Assembly: GCF_000416965.1 (NCBI RefSeq)
Contig: NZ_ATCL01000012.1
Location: forward strand, 35,980 to 99,979
DNA: 64,000 nt
Direction of reading: 5' to 3'
Source of the DNA: Exiguobacterium chiriqhucha RW-2
Lineage (GTDB): Bacteria; Bacillota; Bacilli; Exiguobacteriales; Exiguobacteriaceae
Shown: positions 1 through 9,236 of the stretch, piece by piece
Position numbering within the stretch: the stretch's first letter is position 1
Layout: each line of letters begins with the position of its first letter
Made by a program: the position numbers and the translations under genes
Notes under the pieces: model-generated
Told to the model about the DNA's origin: nothing
Databases searched by the model: none
Seen by the model: the letters and a program-made list of their open reading frames with translations, nothing else

Positions 1-751
1 AGCGCGTTGACTTGACCGCTCTCATCTCTTTCTTCAGATTGGCGAGAAGGTCTAACACAGCTGCGATGTTCTGTCCGGTCGTCGCGCTGACCGCATGGAC
101 CGGGTACGCTTTTCCAAGTTGAGAAGAGAGGTCCGTTGTGACTTTCGCTACCAACTCGTCAATGGATACACCTTGCGTCTCATCCACTCGATCGATTTTG
201 TTGATGATGAAATGGAGGTTCGGTTGATAGAGAAGAACATGCTTGATGTAGACGATATCTTCCAACGTCAAACCTTGCCACGGCATCACATACATAATCA
301 CATCAGCGGATCGTAGCGCAGACTCAGAGGCCTCGATATGTGCGTTAAATTTTGTATTGCGTCCGGGCGTGTCGATGATCGTCATCCCCTGCAGCCAATC
401 TGGTGACGTTTTTAGCAGTCGAATGCAAGACACATCTTCCACTTGCCCGCCTGCCACAAAAGCATGTAATTCATCCACCGTGATCACTCGAGTCTGTCCA
501 TCGACGAACTCGACCTCCACCTTGTCTTCATCCGATCCTGATACATATGTCGGGATCGCAGTTGTCTCGTTAGTATGTGTCGGTAAAATATCTCCTTCCC
601 CGATCAAGGTATTGATCAGAGCTGATTTCCCGACACTGAAAGATCCCAGCACGGCAATTTCAATTTCTTGTGTCGACGCCTGTGCCTCTATCGTCTCAAG
701 AAATTTAATGTCTTCCCGCAACAGAGGAAGTTGTTTTAACGTTTCGATCAT
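1..751 (-). CDS. Dynamin-like GTPase, C-terminus beyond left edge
   Basis: This is the first of three tandem leftward dynamin-like GTPases. Only the N-terminal 250 codons are in the window, because the frame stays open to base 1. I read the start as the ATG at 751. Visible GTPase motifs are a P-loop GSFSVGKS (residues 36-43), DTPG (127-130) and NKID (184-187), which are the G1, G3 and G4 motifs of the dynamin/TRAFAC superfamily. The P-loop form GxFSxGKS and the hydrophobic residues before DTPG are typical of bacterial dynamin-like proteins. The stalk and any membrane-binding region would lie outside the window. It is 16 bp from the next GTPase gene and is probably co-transcribed with it. Family members remodel membranes after GTP hydrolysis, and some take part in phage defence. 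The specific role here is inferred from family and context. Confidence 0.85.
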   Translation of the reverse strand, partial: MIETLKQLPLLREDIKFLETIEAQASTQEIEIAVLGSFSVGKSALINTLIGEGDILPTHTNETTAIPTYVSGSDEDKVEVEFVDGQTRVITVDELHAFVAGGQVEDVSCIRLLKTSPDWLQGMTIIDTPGRNTKFNAHIEASESALRSADVIMYVMPWQGLTLEDIVYIKHVLLYQPNLHFIINKIDRVDETQGVSIDELVAKVTTDLSSQLGKAYPVHAVSATTGQNIAAVLDLLANLKKEMRAVKSTR

Positions 752-767
752 ACTTGGTCTCTCCCTT

Positions 768-3005
768 TCAAATGAGTGCCGTCATCAGCAACATTTTTTC
801 TTCCTCTACTTTTTGCTTCACTTGTTCCACGTCTTTTGCGACAGATGCTCGCGTCTCTAGAGAACTGTCAATTTGCTCGGCAAGCTGCGCAGCCAATCGC
901 ATACTCGAGGATAATAGTTCATCCTGTTTACGGATATACTCTTCAATCTGCTGTTCGGCTAGTTTCAACGTATCCAATGTCCGAATGAAATCTCGATAAT
1001 CGCGTTTGCATTGAGTGAAGATGGAATCTAACTGTCTTGTCACTTTGCGTTTTTGATTGTTTAACAATCGACCCGATTCCACTAGCTCTTCGTTCATACG
1101 TTGAATGAGGGCCATTCCTTCTTTCTCATTGAGTGCTTTCTGCTCCTCGAGAATTTCTTCACGATCAGTGTAAACGCCATCGAAATTCCCTAATTCCATT
1201 TCGATGCTCATAGCCTGTTCGATACGCTCATCGATTTCACGACGAGCGGCTACGACAGTCTCTCGTCTTTCGGCAATCAATTGATCATATCGCTTGTTCT
1301 CTTCTTTCACCGTGCCATGCTTGTCGAACCAAAAACGCCTTTTTTTAATGACACCGTAACGTTCCTCGGTTTGAGGTGTGCTATTGATTAGCATCTCATG
1401 GAAGCGCAGGTCATCTTTATGTTGTTCTTTCTTGCGCTGTAGTTCTCGTCTTTGGACGTTCAGTTGATGTTCTTGTTTGGTTTTAAGATCAAGTTTCCGC
1501 TTTTCTTCTGCCAACTCTTCTTTCTGATTGGCAAATTTCTTCTTCACTTCCGCCTCAATTTCTTCAGCCGTCTTTATTTTTGGTCGATGGACGCCAACTC
1601 GAACATCTAACACTTCGTTTAGGTTTGGCGTTTCTACTTTCAATTCAAACTCTTCAAGCTCATGTCGCATGGCGGTGTTCAATTCTTCTGCCAAATCAAA
1701 CAGCTTTCGATCGAACAGGTCCTGGTAATCTTTATTGAATAACTCTAGTTCGTCATTTACCTGGCTCTCGAGTCGATCAAATGATTCAATCGATTCGACT
1801 GCAAGTTTGGTAGAGGTCGTCAACTTCTCAAACTCTTCATTGAATTGCTTTTGGTTTTCTCGCGTTGTATTGGAGAAAAGATTTTTCAATCGGATGATTT
1901 CTTTCTTCAGTTGTAAGTTTCGAAGTTCCGCCTCATCTTTGGCTAACTTATGGGCTTTCTCAAGTCCCTCCATGTCATCGTCTCGTTCAAGCGCTTCTTG
2001 GTACTGTTCAAGCTGACGAATCAATTGTTCGTAGTAGTTTTCGATGGAAACATTAGGGACATTTAAAAAGTCGTTTGTCTTTTCGCCGGCAAAGAGATAA
2101 TTTTCCAAACGATCTACGAATGCAGGGAAACGCGATGAGGTCATCAATTCGTCTGCAGGAACATCTTCCCAATGTCGTGTGACGACCATCTCGTCTTGCG
2201 CCTTCAAGGCCTGTAAAGCACTAACTGGATAGACCACTGCCTGAGCAGCGGCGATTTGTTGATAGTCATTCTCGCGCAATGATTTCTCGAGTTGTTCTTT
2301 CACTTCCTGCACTTGATTTTGAGGAACACCATCGAGTCGATTGGCGACGAAGAAAATCCGATCGATTGACTCCGAGAGGTCGCGGAGAAACTTGATCTCT
2401 GTCAATTTCCCGGGCTGTTCCATATTAAATAGAAGAATGCTCGCATTCGATTTTTTGATTTGTTCTTTCGTGATGCGCTCATGTTCGAGATTCAATGCCT
2501 GTAGACCAGGTGTATCGACAAGCACGACTCCATTTTCTAGATATGGCGAGTCAACATAGAGATCGACATAGCGGATATTTTCACTGACATTCACCTTCTC
2601 GCTCATCTCAGTGACGTAGTCAGAGAGGTCGTGGTAGGGAATTTCGATGACGTCATCGTTTTTAAAATGAACTTTCGCGATTGGTTCCTTGCAATCTTCA
2701 CCAAGTTCATTGAGGTGTCTGATGAAATTGACTGTCGCCGTCGTAGGCGTCACCTTCGAAGGAAGGATCTCACGTTTCAACAAAGCGTTGATAAACGTCG
2801 ATTTTCCAGTTGAGAACTCACCGACCACGACGATTTCAAAACGTTCATTCTCCCAGTTTTCTTTCAATGTCTGAAGGTCTTCCATCACAGGACGCACCGA
2901 CAGGACTTCTGGATAACGTTCCTCAAGCTCCTTACCGATTTGTAAAGCGGCATCGAACCTTTCTTGTAATTCTTGCTTTCGTTCCACAAATTGATTTCTG
3001 ATCAT
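768..3005 (-). CDS. Dynamin-like GTPase (second of three)
   Basis: This is a 745-residue dynamin-like GTPase. An upstream in-frame start at 3059 exists. I chose the ATG at 3005 because a GAGG ribosome-binding site precedes it and it lies just past the previous gene's stop, whereas the longer start would overlap that gene. Motifs are GEFSTGKS (62-69), a TPTTA switch (86-90), DTPG (164-167) and NRLD (222-225). After the G domain come about 450 residues of charged heptad-like helix (roughly 330-450 and 500-720) with many Glu, Lys and Gln residues, as expected for the stalk and bundle of bacterial dynamins. I see no clear transmembrane paddle. It is larger than a simple Era-like GTPase and of normal size for bacterial dynamins. 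It probably acts together with its two neighbours at the inner membrane, by family analogy. Confidence 0.88.
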   Translation of the reverse strand: MIRNQFVERKQELQERFDAALQIGKELEERYPEVLSVRPVMEDLQTLKENWENERFEIVVVGEFSTGKSTFINALLKREILPSKVTPTTATVNFIRHLNELGEDCKEPIAKVHFKNDDVIEIPYHDLSDYVTEMSEKVNVSENIRYVDLYVDSPYLENGVVLVDTPGLQALNLEHERITKEQIKKSNASILLFNMEQPGKLTEIKFLRDLSESIDRIFFVANRLDGVPQNQVQEVKEQLEKSLRENDYQQIAAAQAVVYPVSALQALKAQDEMVVTRHWEDVPADELMTSSRFPAFVDRLENYLFAGEKTNDFLNVPNVSIENYYEQLIRQLEQYQEALERDDDMEGLEKAHKLAKDEAELRNLQLKKEIIRLKNLFSNTTRENQKQFNEEFEKLTTSTKLAVESIESFDRLESQVNDELELFNKDYQDLFDRKLFDLAEELNTAMRHELEEFELKVETPNLNEVLDVRVGVHRPKIKTAEEIEAEVKKKFANQKEELAEEKRKLDLKTKQEHQLNVQRRELQRKKEQHKDDLRFHEMLINSTPQTEERYGVIKKRRFWFDKHGTVKEENKRYDQLIAERRETVVAARREIDERIEQAMSIEMELGNFDGVYTDREEILEEQKALNEKEGMALIQRMNEELVESGRLLNNQKRKVTRQLDSIFTQCKRDYRDFIRTLDTLKLAEQQIEEYIRKQDELLSSSMRLAAQLAEQIDSSLETRASVAKDVEQVKQKVEEEKMLLMTALI

Positions 3006-3015
3006 AGGATGGACC

Positions 3016-5079
3016 TCACAATACTCTAATTTTTTTGATGGCTGTTTGTTTCGAATCATTCACAAATTTCACGAACTTGTCTTCAATCGTCTGGAGGTGC
3101 GTGCTATGACGTTCCTCTTGTATGGTTAATAATCGTTCCCACTCTTGCCGAACATCGTTTAATCGCTCATTGTGCGTCTCACGAACAATTTTTGATTGGT
3201 CATTGATGATGGAATAAAGCGCACTTAAAAAAGCGCGACGCTTCGAATGGATTTCTTCTTCAAGCTCATCGATTTCTTTCAATGTACGTGTTCGCTTTCT
3301 CTCGTTTTTCATGGAAAGCTCTCGATTGACCTCGTTGATCCGAGTTAAGTCCTGTTCATACACGGTCGTCATTTCTCTGTAACGTTCGTCCCATCGATTT
3401 GGTCCAGAGTAATCATAGCCATCAGGGACACTTTTTTTCCAAAACCACATTCCTGTTTCCCGATACTGTCTCTCAGGTTTCGGTCGTTCCCCCAAGTGGG
3501 ACAGGACACTTTTTTTGTTCTTCTCGACCTCAGATACTTGTTCATCAAGCGTTTTTGCAATCTGTTGCTGCTCTTTTTCGACCGTGGATAGCTTCGTTTT
3601 GAGTTTTGTCCGTTTCGATTCCTCTTTGTCGACCTGTGACTCGTACACTTCAAAGTCAGTCAAGTCGATGTCTAATCGCATAGGTTCGAAGGCGATAGAC
3701 ATCAAAATCGAATCAAAGTGATCCCACTGGATATCAACGTCATTCTCCATTGTTTTCATGGCATGAAGAAATGTTTTATCTGCACGTTTTACTTGGGCCT
3801 CAAACGCTTCAACAAATTGATGGCCCGATGCCTCAATCGTCTCTCCCCACTCTAGATAGATTTGTTCGACATGATTTAAATGATTGATATAATCATGTTT
3901 CAGTGACTCAACGTCAATCATTCCGTACGCAAGCTCCTGCATCTTACTGTTCAACTGTTGGCTGAAGGTGGCATAGGATGCCGTGACTGTATGTAAAATA
4001 TCTTTTCCGTCCCTTAACACGCCTTCTTCTAGACGCGAGCCCATTTCTCGCACACTGCCCTCGCGCCGACGTAACAATGTCTTTCCATATGTCTCGACAT
4101 CCGCATAATCTAATTCGGTAATCGCAATAAGACGCTCCCGTCTCCGTTCCCGCTCTTCCTCTATTTCACGTTCTTCGTCGAGTTGATCTTCCTCGACTTT
4201 TTTTATTTCCATGAGTAATTTCATGTAGTCACTTTCGATTGAACGAAGGTCGGCTCGGTGATAATCACCCGAGGCCATATAATCACCTAGCACGGCTTCA
4301 AGAGTCGTGATATTCGATTCACTTAAAAGAATGTCATTGGATTCGATTTTTCCTTGTAACCCCCAAATGGAGGATACACCTATGATGTCGAGGTCAGATA
4401 TTTCTTGAAGATTCGATTGAGCGCTTTTTACTACAGCATCCCAATCCTTTGACACATCAATCCGATCGATATGTGTACCGACCAGGAATACTTTCTTGCC
4501 ATCTGAGATGAACTCTTTCAGAAGCTCATGATCTGTCGTCTCAAGCCCTTTCTGTCCATTGAACAAATAGAGAATTGCCGACGATTTTTTGAGCTGTGTC
4601 CGCGTCGTCTGAAAGGCCGATTTGGTGACCGAGTTCGCGCCAGGTGTATCGACCAATACAAGTTCTTCGTTCAAGAAACTAACCGGCCAGTAAAGATCGA
4701 CGGACGCCAACTGGTCTGTGACTTCTTCCCCTTGAAAAGTCGTATACTTTTCCAAGTCTTCGATGTCCTCGATTGGAAATGTGCGTGAGTCTCCCTTTAA
4801 ATAGGTGAGTGTTACTTTTGCTTCTTCCCGAGAAGGACAACTCCGTATACGGGTCAAGACTTTTGTTGATTCAATCCGACGGGTCGATAGAATCTCCTCT
4901 CCTAACAACGCGTTGAGCAGCGCTGACTTTCCGACAGAGAATTGGCCCGTGACGGCGATGCTGCTTTCTAACGAATGGATACGATTTGAAAGAAGCTCGA
5001 TTTCGTCTCCAAAAAACAAATCCTCTTTGTATGCGTTGACCAACTCATTGATTTCTGAGCGTAGGACGTTTTTATTCAT
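3016..5079 (-). CDS. Dynamin-like GTPase (third of three, promoter-proximal)
   Basis: This is a 687-residue dynamin-like GTPase and the first gene of the leftward cluster. A TTG start at 5133 is possible, but it has no ribosome-binding site. The ATG at 5079 follows a GAGAG/GTGGA sequence and is preferred. Motifs are GQFSVGKS (45-52), DTPG (144-147) and THID (202-205). The rest is helical and rich in Glu, Arg and Lys (about 290-680), with a short Trp/Pro-containing segment near 545-560 that breaks the coil. The P-loop resembles that of the edge gene (GxFSVGKS), so the two may be paralogues that pair. Only 10 bp separates it from the following GTPase. The region upstream to 5384 is shared with a divergent nuclease-like gene. 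Confidence 0.88.
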   Translation of the reverse strand: MNKNVLRSEINELVNAYKEDLFFGDEIELLSNRIHSLESSIAVTGQFSVGKSALLNALLGEEILSTRRIESTKVLTRIRSCPSREEAKVTLTYLKGDSRTFPIEDIEDLEKYTTFQGEEVTDQLASVDLYWPVSFLNEELVLVDTPGANSVTKSAFQTTRTQLKKSSAILYLFNGQKGLETTDHELLKEFISDGKKVFLVGTHIDRIDVSKDWDAVVKSAQSNLQEISDLDIIGVSSIWGLQGKIESNDILLSESNITTLEAVLGDYMASGDYHRADLRSIESDYMKLLMEIKKVEEDQLDEEREIEEERERRRERLIAITELDYADVETYGKTLLRRREGSVREMGSRLEEGVLRDGKDILHTVTASYATFSQQLNSKMQELAYGMIDVESLKHDYINHLNHVEQIYLEWGETIEASGHQFVEAFEAQVKRADKTFLHAMKTMENDVDIQWDHFDSILMSIAFEPMRLDIDLTDFEVYESQVDKEESKRTKLKTKLSTVEKEQQQIAKTLDEQVSEVEKNKKSVLSHLGERPKPERQYRETGMWFWKKSVPDGYDYSGPNRWDERYREMTTVYEQDLTRINEVNRELSMKNERKRTRTLKEIDELEEEIHSKRRAFLSALYSIINDQSKIVRETHNERLNDVRQEWERLLTIQEERHSTHLQTIEDKFVKFVNDSKQTAIKKIRVL

Positions 5080-5318
5080 TTTAGTTTCCACTCTCTCGTA
5101 CGTATTAGAAAAAATAAGTGCTGTATTCGACAAAATATATGTACATGCACAAATTACTCATTATTACATTTTAAGTCATAAGATATTATGATATAGGAAA
5201 ATTATACTATATTTTTTCACATTTACTTATTAATAAAAAGTGTTAGGTTGAAAAAAGAAACATCGATCGTTCATCCTATGTATACAGGAATTTATGCATA
5301 TATTAATGGCTGTCTATG

Positions 5319-5345
5319 CCACTTTCACTTTAAAGTGCCAAGTGG
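5319..5345. promoter_or_regulatory. Inverted repeat in divergent promoter region
   Basis: A perfect 12-bp palindrome, CACTTTAAAGTG (5326-5337), is nested inside a wider inverted repeat, CCACTT (5319-5324) and AAGTGG (5340-5345). It lies 40-66 bp before the TTG start of the rightward gene, in the intergenic space shared with the leftward dynamin cluster. The position suits an operator, but no regulator is assigned. The surrounding 5134-5384 stretch is AT-rich and otherwise without features, apart from a partial copy of the cassette-border palindrome at 5261-5288. Confidence 0.4.
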
Positions 5346-5384
5346 TATCAAATCACAAACAGTCGGATGTAGGAGTGAAGATAA

Positions 5385-7265
5385 TTGAAATTATTTAATA
5401 TCGTATATATCAATAAAAAAGAGCGAAGTGCTTTTGTCTCAAAGGTACAACCTGCCCACGTTAAAGTTCTAAAGGAGTTAGAAAGACATCACTGTACTTA
5501 TATCTTTCAAGAACATAACGAGAAGGATGCACAACAGATTCACCTCGGCGTCCAGGTAGACGGCGCTTCTCGGATCACATTGTCAGGTGTTACGGGTGCA
5601 CAATTCTCTCATTCTAATAATCATGAAGACCTCTGGTATTTGGAACCTCATCCCGATCGAGACGCATTGTTTAAAGAATGCGGAAAGTTTTTAATCAAAG
5701 CGTATGACGCTGATGGAAATCTGTTAGAAAAGGAGACCTTGCTTGCATTACCCCATACGCTCTCAATCACTCATTATCTCTCCCTTCAACATGAAGTACG
5801 AGACATACTGACAAGGTTCGAGATGGATCAAGGTTATTCCAACCGTCCGAATCGTAACACCGAACAGTTAGAATTCGCTAAAGTTCAGTCACTGTTTGAT
5901 GAATTTCAGCGCTCAGTAGGCAATCGAGAAAAATTGCCCGTCTCGTTGACAAAAGAACCCTTGGACCAGACGACATCAGTCGACACTATGGCACATACCA
6001 TCGAGCAACTATTGGAACATCGCCACCAAATAATATCTTTATCTCAACTCAGGCTCGACCGCGAAATGAATCTTCGTCGTGAGACTGCTGAACTACGTCG
6101 CCCCGGTGCCGACCGTGGGATCACTACTGCGATACATAAAAAATTGGACAGTCTCGAACAAAATTTACAAAGTGCCGAAGACACTTTGAAGCTGTTGCGA
6201 CAGATGATTGACCACATCCATTCACTACAATCTCGAGCACACATGACACCCGAAAGTTTAACTGGAAATGATTCGACCCCTGCTTCACTTGGAACGGAAC
6301 AGCGTCAGAAAATCATCCATCTGTATAACGAGATGGTCCAGTTGTGGCCCTCACCCTCATCAGAAACAGAATCGTTCATCACTTGGATGCTTGATTCATC
6401 ACACCTTTTTGAGATTTGGACACTCCTACAATTATATTCAGAGTGTATACGTTTAAAGTTCTTACCACGGACCCAAATCATGCAACGTCTTCAAGAACAT
6501 TTGAAAAAGCATAAGTCCTTAAGCGGTGTGGCAATCCAGTTCGAGCATTATAAAACACAAGACCGATTGATTGTCGTATTTTCTCCCCAAATACAGTTGA
6601 GCAATCATGAGATTCGACGACCCGATCTCGTTGTCACCTTTGTCAACGCACGTAAGAAGTCTCATCAACATCACGCTCTACAAATCAGACATCTTCCTTA
6701 TCAAAATCCACACTATACTTATCTATTGCGTCATCATCTGATGGGGTCTCGAAGCCGCTTCATCCATGATTTAGCGGGGACGGCTTATGAAATGACGAGT
6801 ACCTCATTGATTCATAGTGCTTCGATGGCAAACTGGAACATTGAACTAGAAGAATCTCCCTTGTATTCACACGCCCACTTTCATGTCACACCGGACCAGA
6901 CGAACCATTTAAGGACTTATCTAAGTCGAATACTGCATCAATACAATGGAAATCTAGACTATTGTCCATCTTGCGGTTCGATTCAGAATGGAACACCTTA
7001 CCCATCCCGAAAAAGGGCCTATAAATGGACCTATGTGTGTGCGTGTGGAGAGATCTGGGGCAGTTATGTATGTAAAAATTCGTATGACGAGGAATATCAT
7101 GATGAACAAACAAAGAAAACTCAAGTGACGAAGTATATGTTTGGAAATTACAACCCGCTCTCGTCTGAAACCTGGGATGTGTATTGTCCAACTTGCAGTC
7201 GGAATCAGAACGGTGACATGTTCCTACAGAATATAAACGGGGAACGACTGGACCTTCAATTATAA
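5385..7265 (+). CDS. DUF2357-like protein with degenerate PD-(D/E)XK fold and zinc ribbon
   Basis: This 626-residue protein starts at a TTG preceded by a strong AGGAGTGAAG ribosome-binding site. Residues 1-150 are beta-rich. Residues 200-290 form a long charged helix pair. A segment beginning LFEIWTLLQL (about 345) matches the pattern opening the nuclease-like half of DUF2357/McrC-type proteins. The expected catalytic Asp is present in RRPDLVV. The partner D/ExK strand instead reads ALQIRH, so the usual acidic residue and lysine appear to be replaced by Gln and Arg, and cleavage activity is doubtful. The C-terminus (about 525-610) holds CPSC, CAC and CPTC pairs of a zinc ribbon, suggesting nucleic-acid binding. 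DUF2357 proteins usually accompany McrB-like NTPases. None is nearby, but three dynamin-like GTPases are divergently transcribed next door. Assignment is by motif memory, with moderate certainty. Confidence 0.6.
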   Translation: MKLFNIVYINKKERSAFVSKVQPAHVKVLKELERHHCTYIFQEHNEKDAQQIHLGVQVDGASRITLSGVTGAQFSHSNNHEDLWYLEPHPDRDALFKECGKFLIKAYDADGNLLEKETLLALPHTLSITHYLSLQHEVRDILTRFEMDQGYSNRPNRNTEQLEFAKVQSLFDEFQRSVGNREKLPVSLTKEPLDQTTSVDTMAHTIEQLLEHRHQIISLSQLRLDREMNLRRETAELRRPGADRGITTAIHKKLDSLEQNLQSAEDTLKLLRQMIDHIHSLQSRAHMTPESLTGNDSTPASLGTEQRQKIIHLYNEMVQLWPSPSSETESFITWMLDSSHLFEIWTLLQLYSECIRLKFLPRTQIMQRLQEHLKKHKSLSGVAIQFEHYKTQDRLIVVFSPQIQLSNHEIRRPDLVVTFVNARKKSHQHHALQIRHLPYQNPHYTYLLRHHLMGSRSRFIHDLAGTAYEMTSTSLIHSASMANWNIELEESPLYSHAHFHVTPDQTNHLRTYLSRILHQYNGNLDYCPSCGSIQNGTPYPSRKRAYKWTYVCACGEIWGSYVCKNSYDEEYHDEQTKKTQVTKYMFGNYNPLSSETWDVYCPTCSRNQNGDMFLQNINGERLDLQL

Positions 7266-7320
7266 GACCTATCTTTGTCTATTGTCTTATCCGAGGTTAG
7301 AGGATATCTAATCACAAAAA

Positions 7321-7362
7321 GATGCCTGTATACATTTCGACATCGAAATGTATACAGGCATC
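7321..7362. repeat. Cassette-border palindrome A
   Basis: A 42-bp inverted repeat is perfect except for its central CA. Its 28-bp core (7328-7355) is arm GTATACATTTC, centre GACATC, arm GAAATGTATAC. The same core recurs at 9394, 18743 and 23967. Outer stem bases differ between copies but remain paired. A run of T follows on the + strand, so it can also end transcription of the DUF2357-like gene, and on the other strand it follows the lipoprotein gene region. The arm-centre-arm spacing is that of a tyrosine recombinase site. Confidence 0.8.
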
Positions 7363-7439
7363 TTTTTTATAAATTTCATTAAGACTATATAACTATCAGA
7401 GTGACTATCTTCCAAAATTACAGATGATAAAAGGAAAAG

Positions 7440-7781
7440 TTAGTTACACAATTCGTTATATGTGGCTTCGCTAATCTCGTCATACCCATAGTCACAAAAG
7501 TATTCGTATGATTCAGCTCCCCAATCTCGATTCTCAGTTAAGTTAAATAGTTCTTCCTCTAGCTCCTCGTTTCTTTCTCGAAGAAATTCTACTTCATCTA
7601 CCATCTCTAAATACTCTCGGTACTGTTCTTCGACATCCTCAAACGCCCGTGCTTGCTCATCCATATTTTGACCTGATTGTTCACTGATTTGATCAGCATT
7701 AGCGCCAAATCTATCCACGCCGTCGCAACCAACTAGTAAGAAGCTACTTATCGCAAATATAATTAACGTTCTCCACCGCAT
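7440..7781 (-). CDS. Small lipoprotein with coiled coil
   Basis: This 113-residue predicted lipoprotein has an N-terminus with Arg residues, a hydrophobic stretch (6-17) and a lipobox LVGC, with the acylated Cys at residue 19. The mature part is acidic and helical, with Glu/Leu heptads (about 45-85), so it is probably a short surface-anchored coiled coil. No family is recognised. It lies 20 bp downstream of the Mrr-type nuclease gene and probably shares its transcript. An exposed lipoprotein paired with an intracellular nuclease is unusual. It could be an unrelated cargo gene, such as an exclusion protein or a phage-adsorption blocker, but the sequence shows no specific evidence for either. 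Confidence 0.7.
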   Translation of the reverse strand: MRWRTLIIFAISSFLLVGCDGVDRFGANADQISEQSGQNMDEQARAFEDVEEQYREYLEMVDEVEFLRERNEELEEELFNLTENRDWGAESYEYFCDYGYDEISEATYNELCN

Positions 7782-7801
7782 AGTTTACGTCTCCCTTTAA
7801 C

Positions 7802-8827
7802 TTATCCTTCCGCCGGAACGGTGACCCATACTCGTTTTAAAGGTATAAATGCCTGTATTTCTTCATCCAGCTGATCATATACGCGAAGTAACGCGTCAAT
7901 CAGATCGTCAGAATCCCATAAACGAACTTTAAAGAACTGTTCTTTTGCTTTATTACGTGCGTCTTTTGTAAATCCTCCGAGAGAGACGACCAGTCCATAC
8001 GTGGCCCCATATCCAGCTACTACTCCTAATAAGCTATTGATAACGTCTATACCGGCTGATGACGCCGTTGCTTTGACTTGAACACAAATACGTGGTTCTT
8101 CAAGTCCTAGGACACCCTTCCCAGCTAGAATATCAACCCCTCCATCTTTCCCCGGTGGAGAGACGACCGGCTGGAAACCTTCCACTTTCAAGACCGCTGC
8201 GACCAAATCCTGCAAACGATGCCCAGCGAATTCTCGTTCGATGAGGATCCGAATCTGGTCACGACCAATCGCCTCAAGGTCTACGATTTCTTCCACGTCG
8301 ATATCAGAAACCTGAGTGGTAGAAACAGGGTCTAATCCATTCACATATCGGTGCATCGCCTGTGGGATTCGAGTTTCTGCGTCATTTCGTTGAATCCGGC
8401 ATACCGTCATGTAAGCACCAAGAGAATACAACAAATCTTGATCTAAGCGAGTCCGTGGCATGTTTGTCGTGAGCCATTCTACTCTTCGAATGTGTCTGAC
8501 TTCGTCAGCGATCGCTGTATTGAATTCATAAGGTCCCGTCACGCGACCAATCGCAATGACCGGTTCTGTTTTTAAAGGGAGCACCACATAATCCCCGATT
8601 TTAATTTCATTTGCAAAACGCCAAATTTGATTAGCCATGTTGCTGATGGCTCTTGCTTTATCTTCTATGTAGGTCTCTCCGTATAACTCGATTAATGTTT
8701 CTCTGTCATCGATCGCCGAAAGGTCACCAAGATCCTCCCACCCTATCGCGACTAAATTATTTTCGAGTGCTGCGTTCTCTTGATGTCCATTTCTACCCGC
8801 TCGGACTAACCATATCGGATTTGTCAT
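7802..8827 (-). CDS. Mrr-type restriction endonuclease with PUA-like N-terminus
   Basis: This is a 341-residue protein. The ATG at 8827 has a GGGGGAT ribosome-binding site 8 bp upstream, so I prefer it over the ATG at 8845. Residues 1-120 begin with IWLVRAG and include an IGDYVVLP turn, matching the PUA/EVE-like base-recognition domain found ahead of some Mrr nucleases. The C-terminal domain (about 195-335) has the Mrr catalytic arrangement: the Asp of GKDGGVD (Asp232) and QVK (Gln250, Lys252), followed by the conserved strand ATYGLVVS. Such proteins are generally modification-dependent type IV restriction enzymes that cut foreign methylated DNA. No methyltransferase is adjacent, which fits. 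The catalytic residues look intact. Confidence 0.85.
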   Translation of the reverse strand: MTNPIWLVRAGRNGHQENAALENNLVAIGWEDLGDLSAIDDRETLIELYGETYIEDKARAISNMANQIWRFANEIKIGDYVVLPLKTEPVIAIGRVTGPYEFNTAIADEVRHIRRVEWLTTNMPRTRLDQDLLYSLGAYMTVCRIQRNDAETRIPQAMHRYVNGLDPVSTTQVSDIDVEEIVDLEAIGRDQIRILIEREFAGHRLQDLVAAVLKVEGFQPVVSPPGKDGGVDILAGKGVLGLEEPRICVQVKATASSAGIDVINSLLGVVAGYGATYGLVVSLGGFTKDARNKAKEQFFKVRLWDSDDLIDALLRVYDQLDEEIQAFIPLKRVWVTVPAEG

Positions 8828-9029
8828 GTTGATATCCCCCATCAATTCAATAGTGTGATAATGATTATTTACTAGTTCAATTATAAGATAATTCTGTAAT
8901 ATAAAATATGGAATTCACTAATATTGGTATTTTTCGCTATGATTTTATCGTGAATGAATAGACCCTAGATAAACTAGTTAAAAAAAGGAATATCGACAAA
9001 CATCATTTTTTTCAATATCTCATATTTAA

Positions 9030-9236
9030 AAATTATTTTTCTTATATCCATCTGCAGGTGAACATGATTCAGAGTTTAGGAACATAAGATATGTCATTGC
9101 TAGCCAAACTCATTATGAAGAAGAAGATGAAGACGATGCTGAGACTTGTTATTATTACTACCAAAATATAATTAAACCAGTTAATGAAGAGGTAGTGAAA
9201 TTTAGAAGACAATACTTAGATACGATCAATAAATAA
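9030..9236 (+). pseudogene. Possible 3' remnant of a gene
   Basis: An open frame of 68 codons ends at a TAA at 9234-9236. It has no ATG, GTG or TTG before the recognisable part and is preceded by an in-frame stop at 9027. The translated end is protein-like (acidic run EEEDEDD, then CYYYYQ, then a Lys/Arg-containing helical tail), unlike the AT-rich non-coding surroundings. I read it as the tail of a gene whose front was lost, perhaps when cassettes recombined at the palindrome 150 bp downstream. No family is recognised. The remainder of 8828-9384 shows nothing else. Confidence 0.3.

Noticed and set aside
357..860. 167-codon rightward open frame
   Set aside because: It lies antisense to the dynamin-like GTPase genes, with no ribosome-binding site and Ser/Thr/Cys-rich composition typical of a shadow frame.
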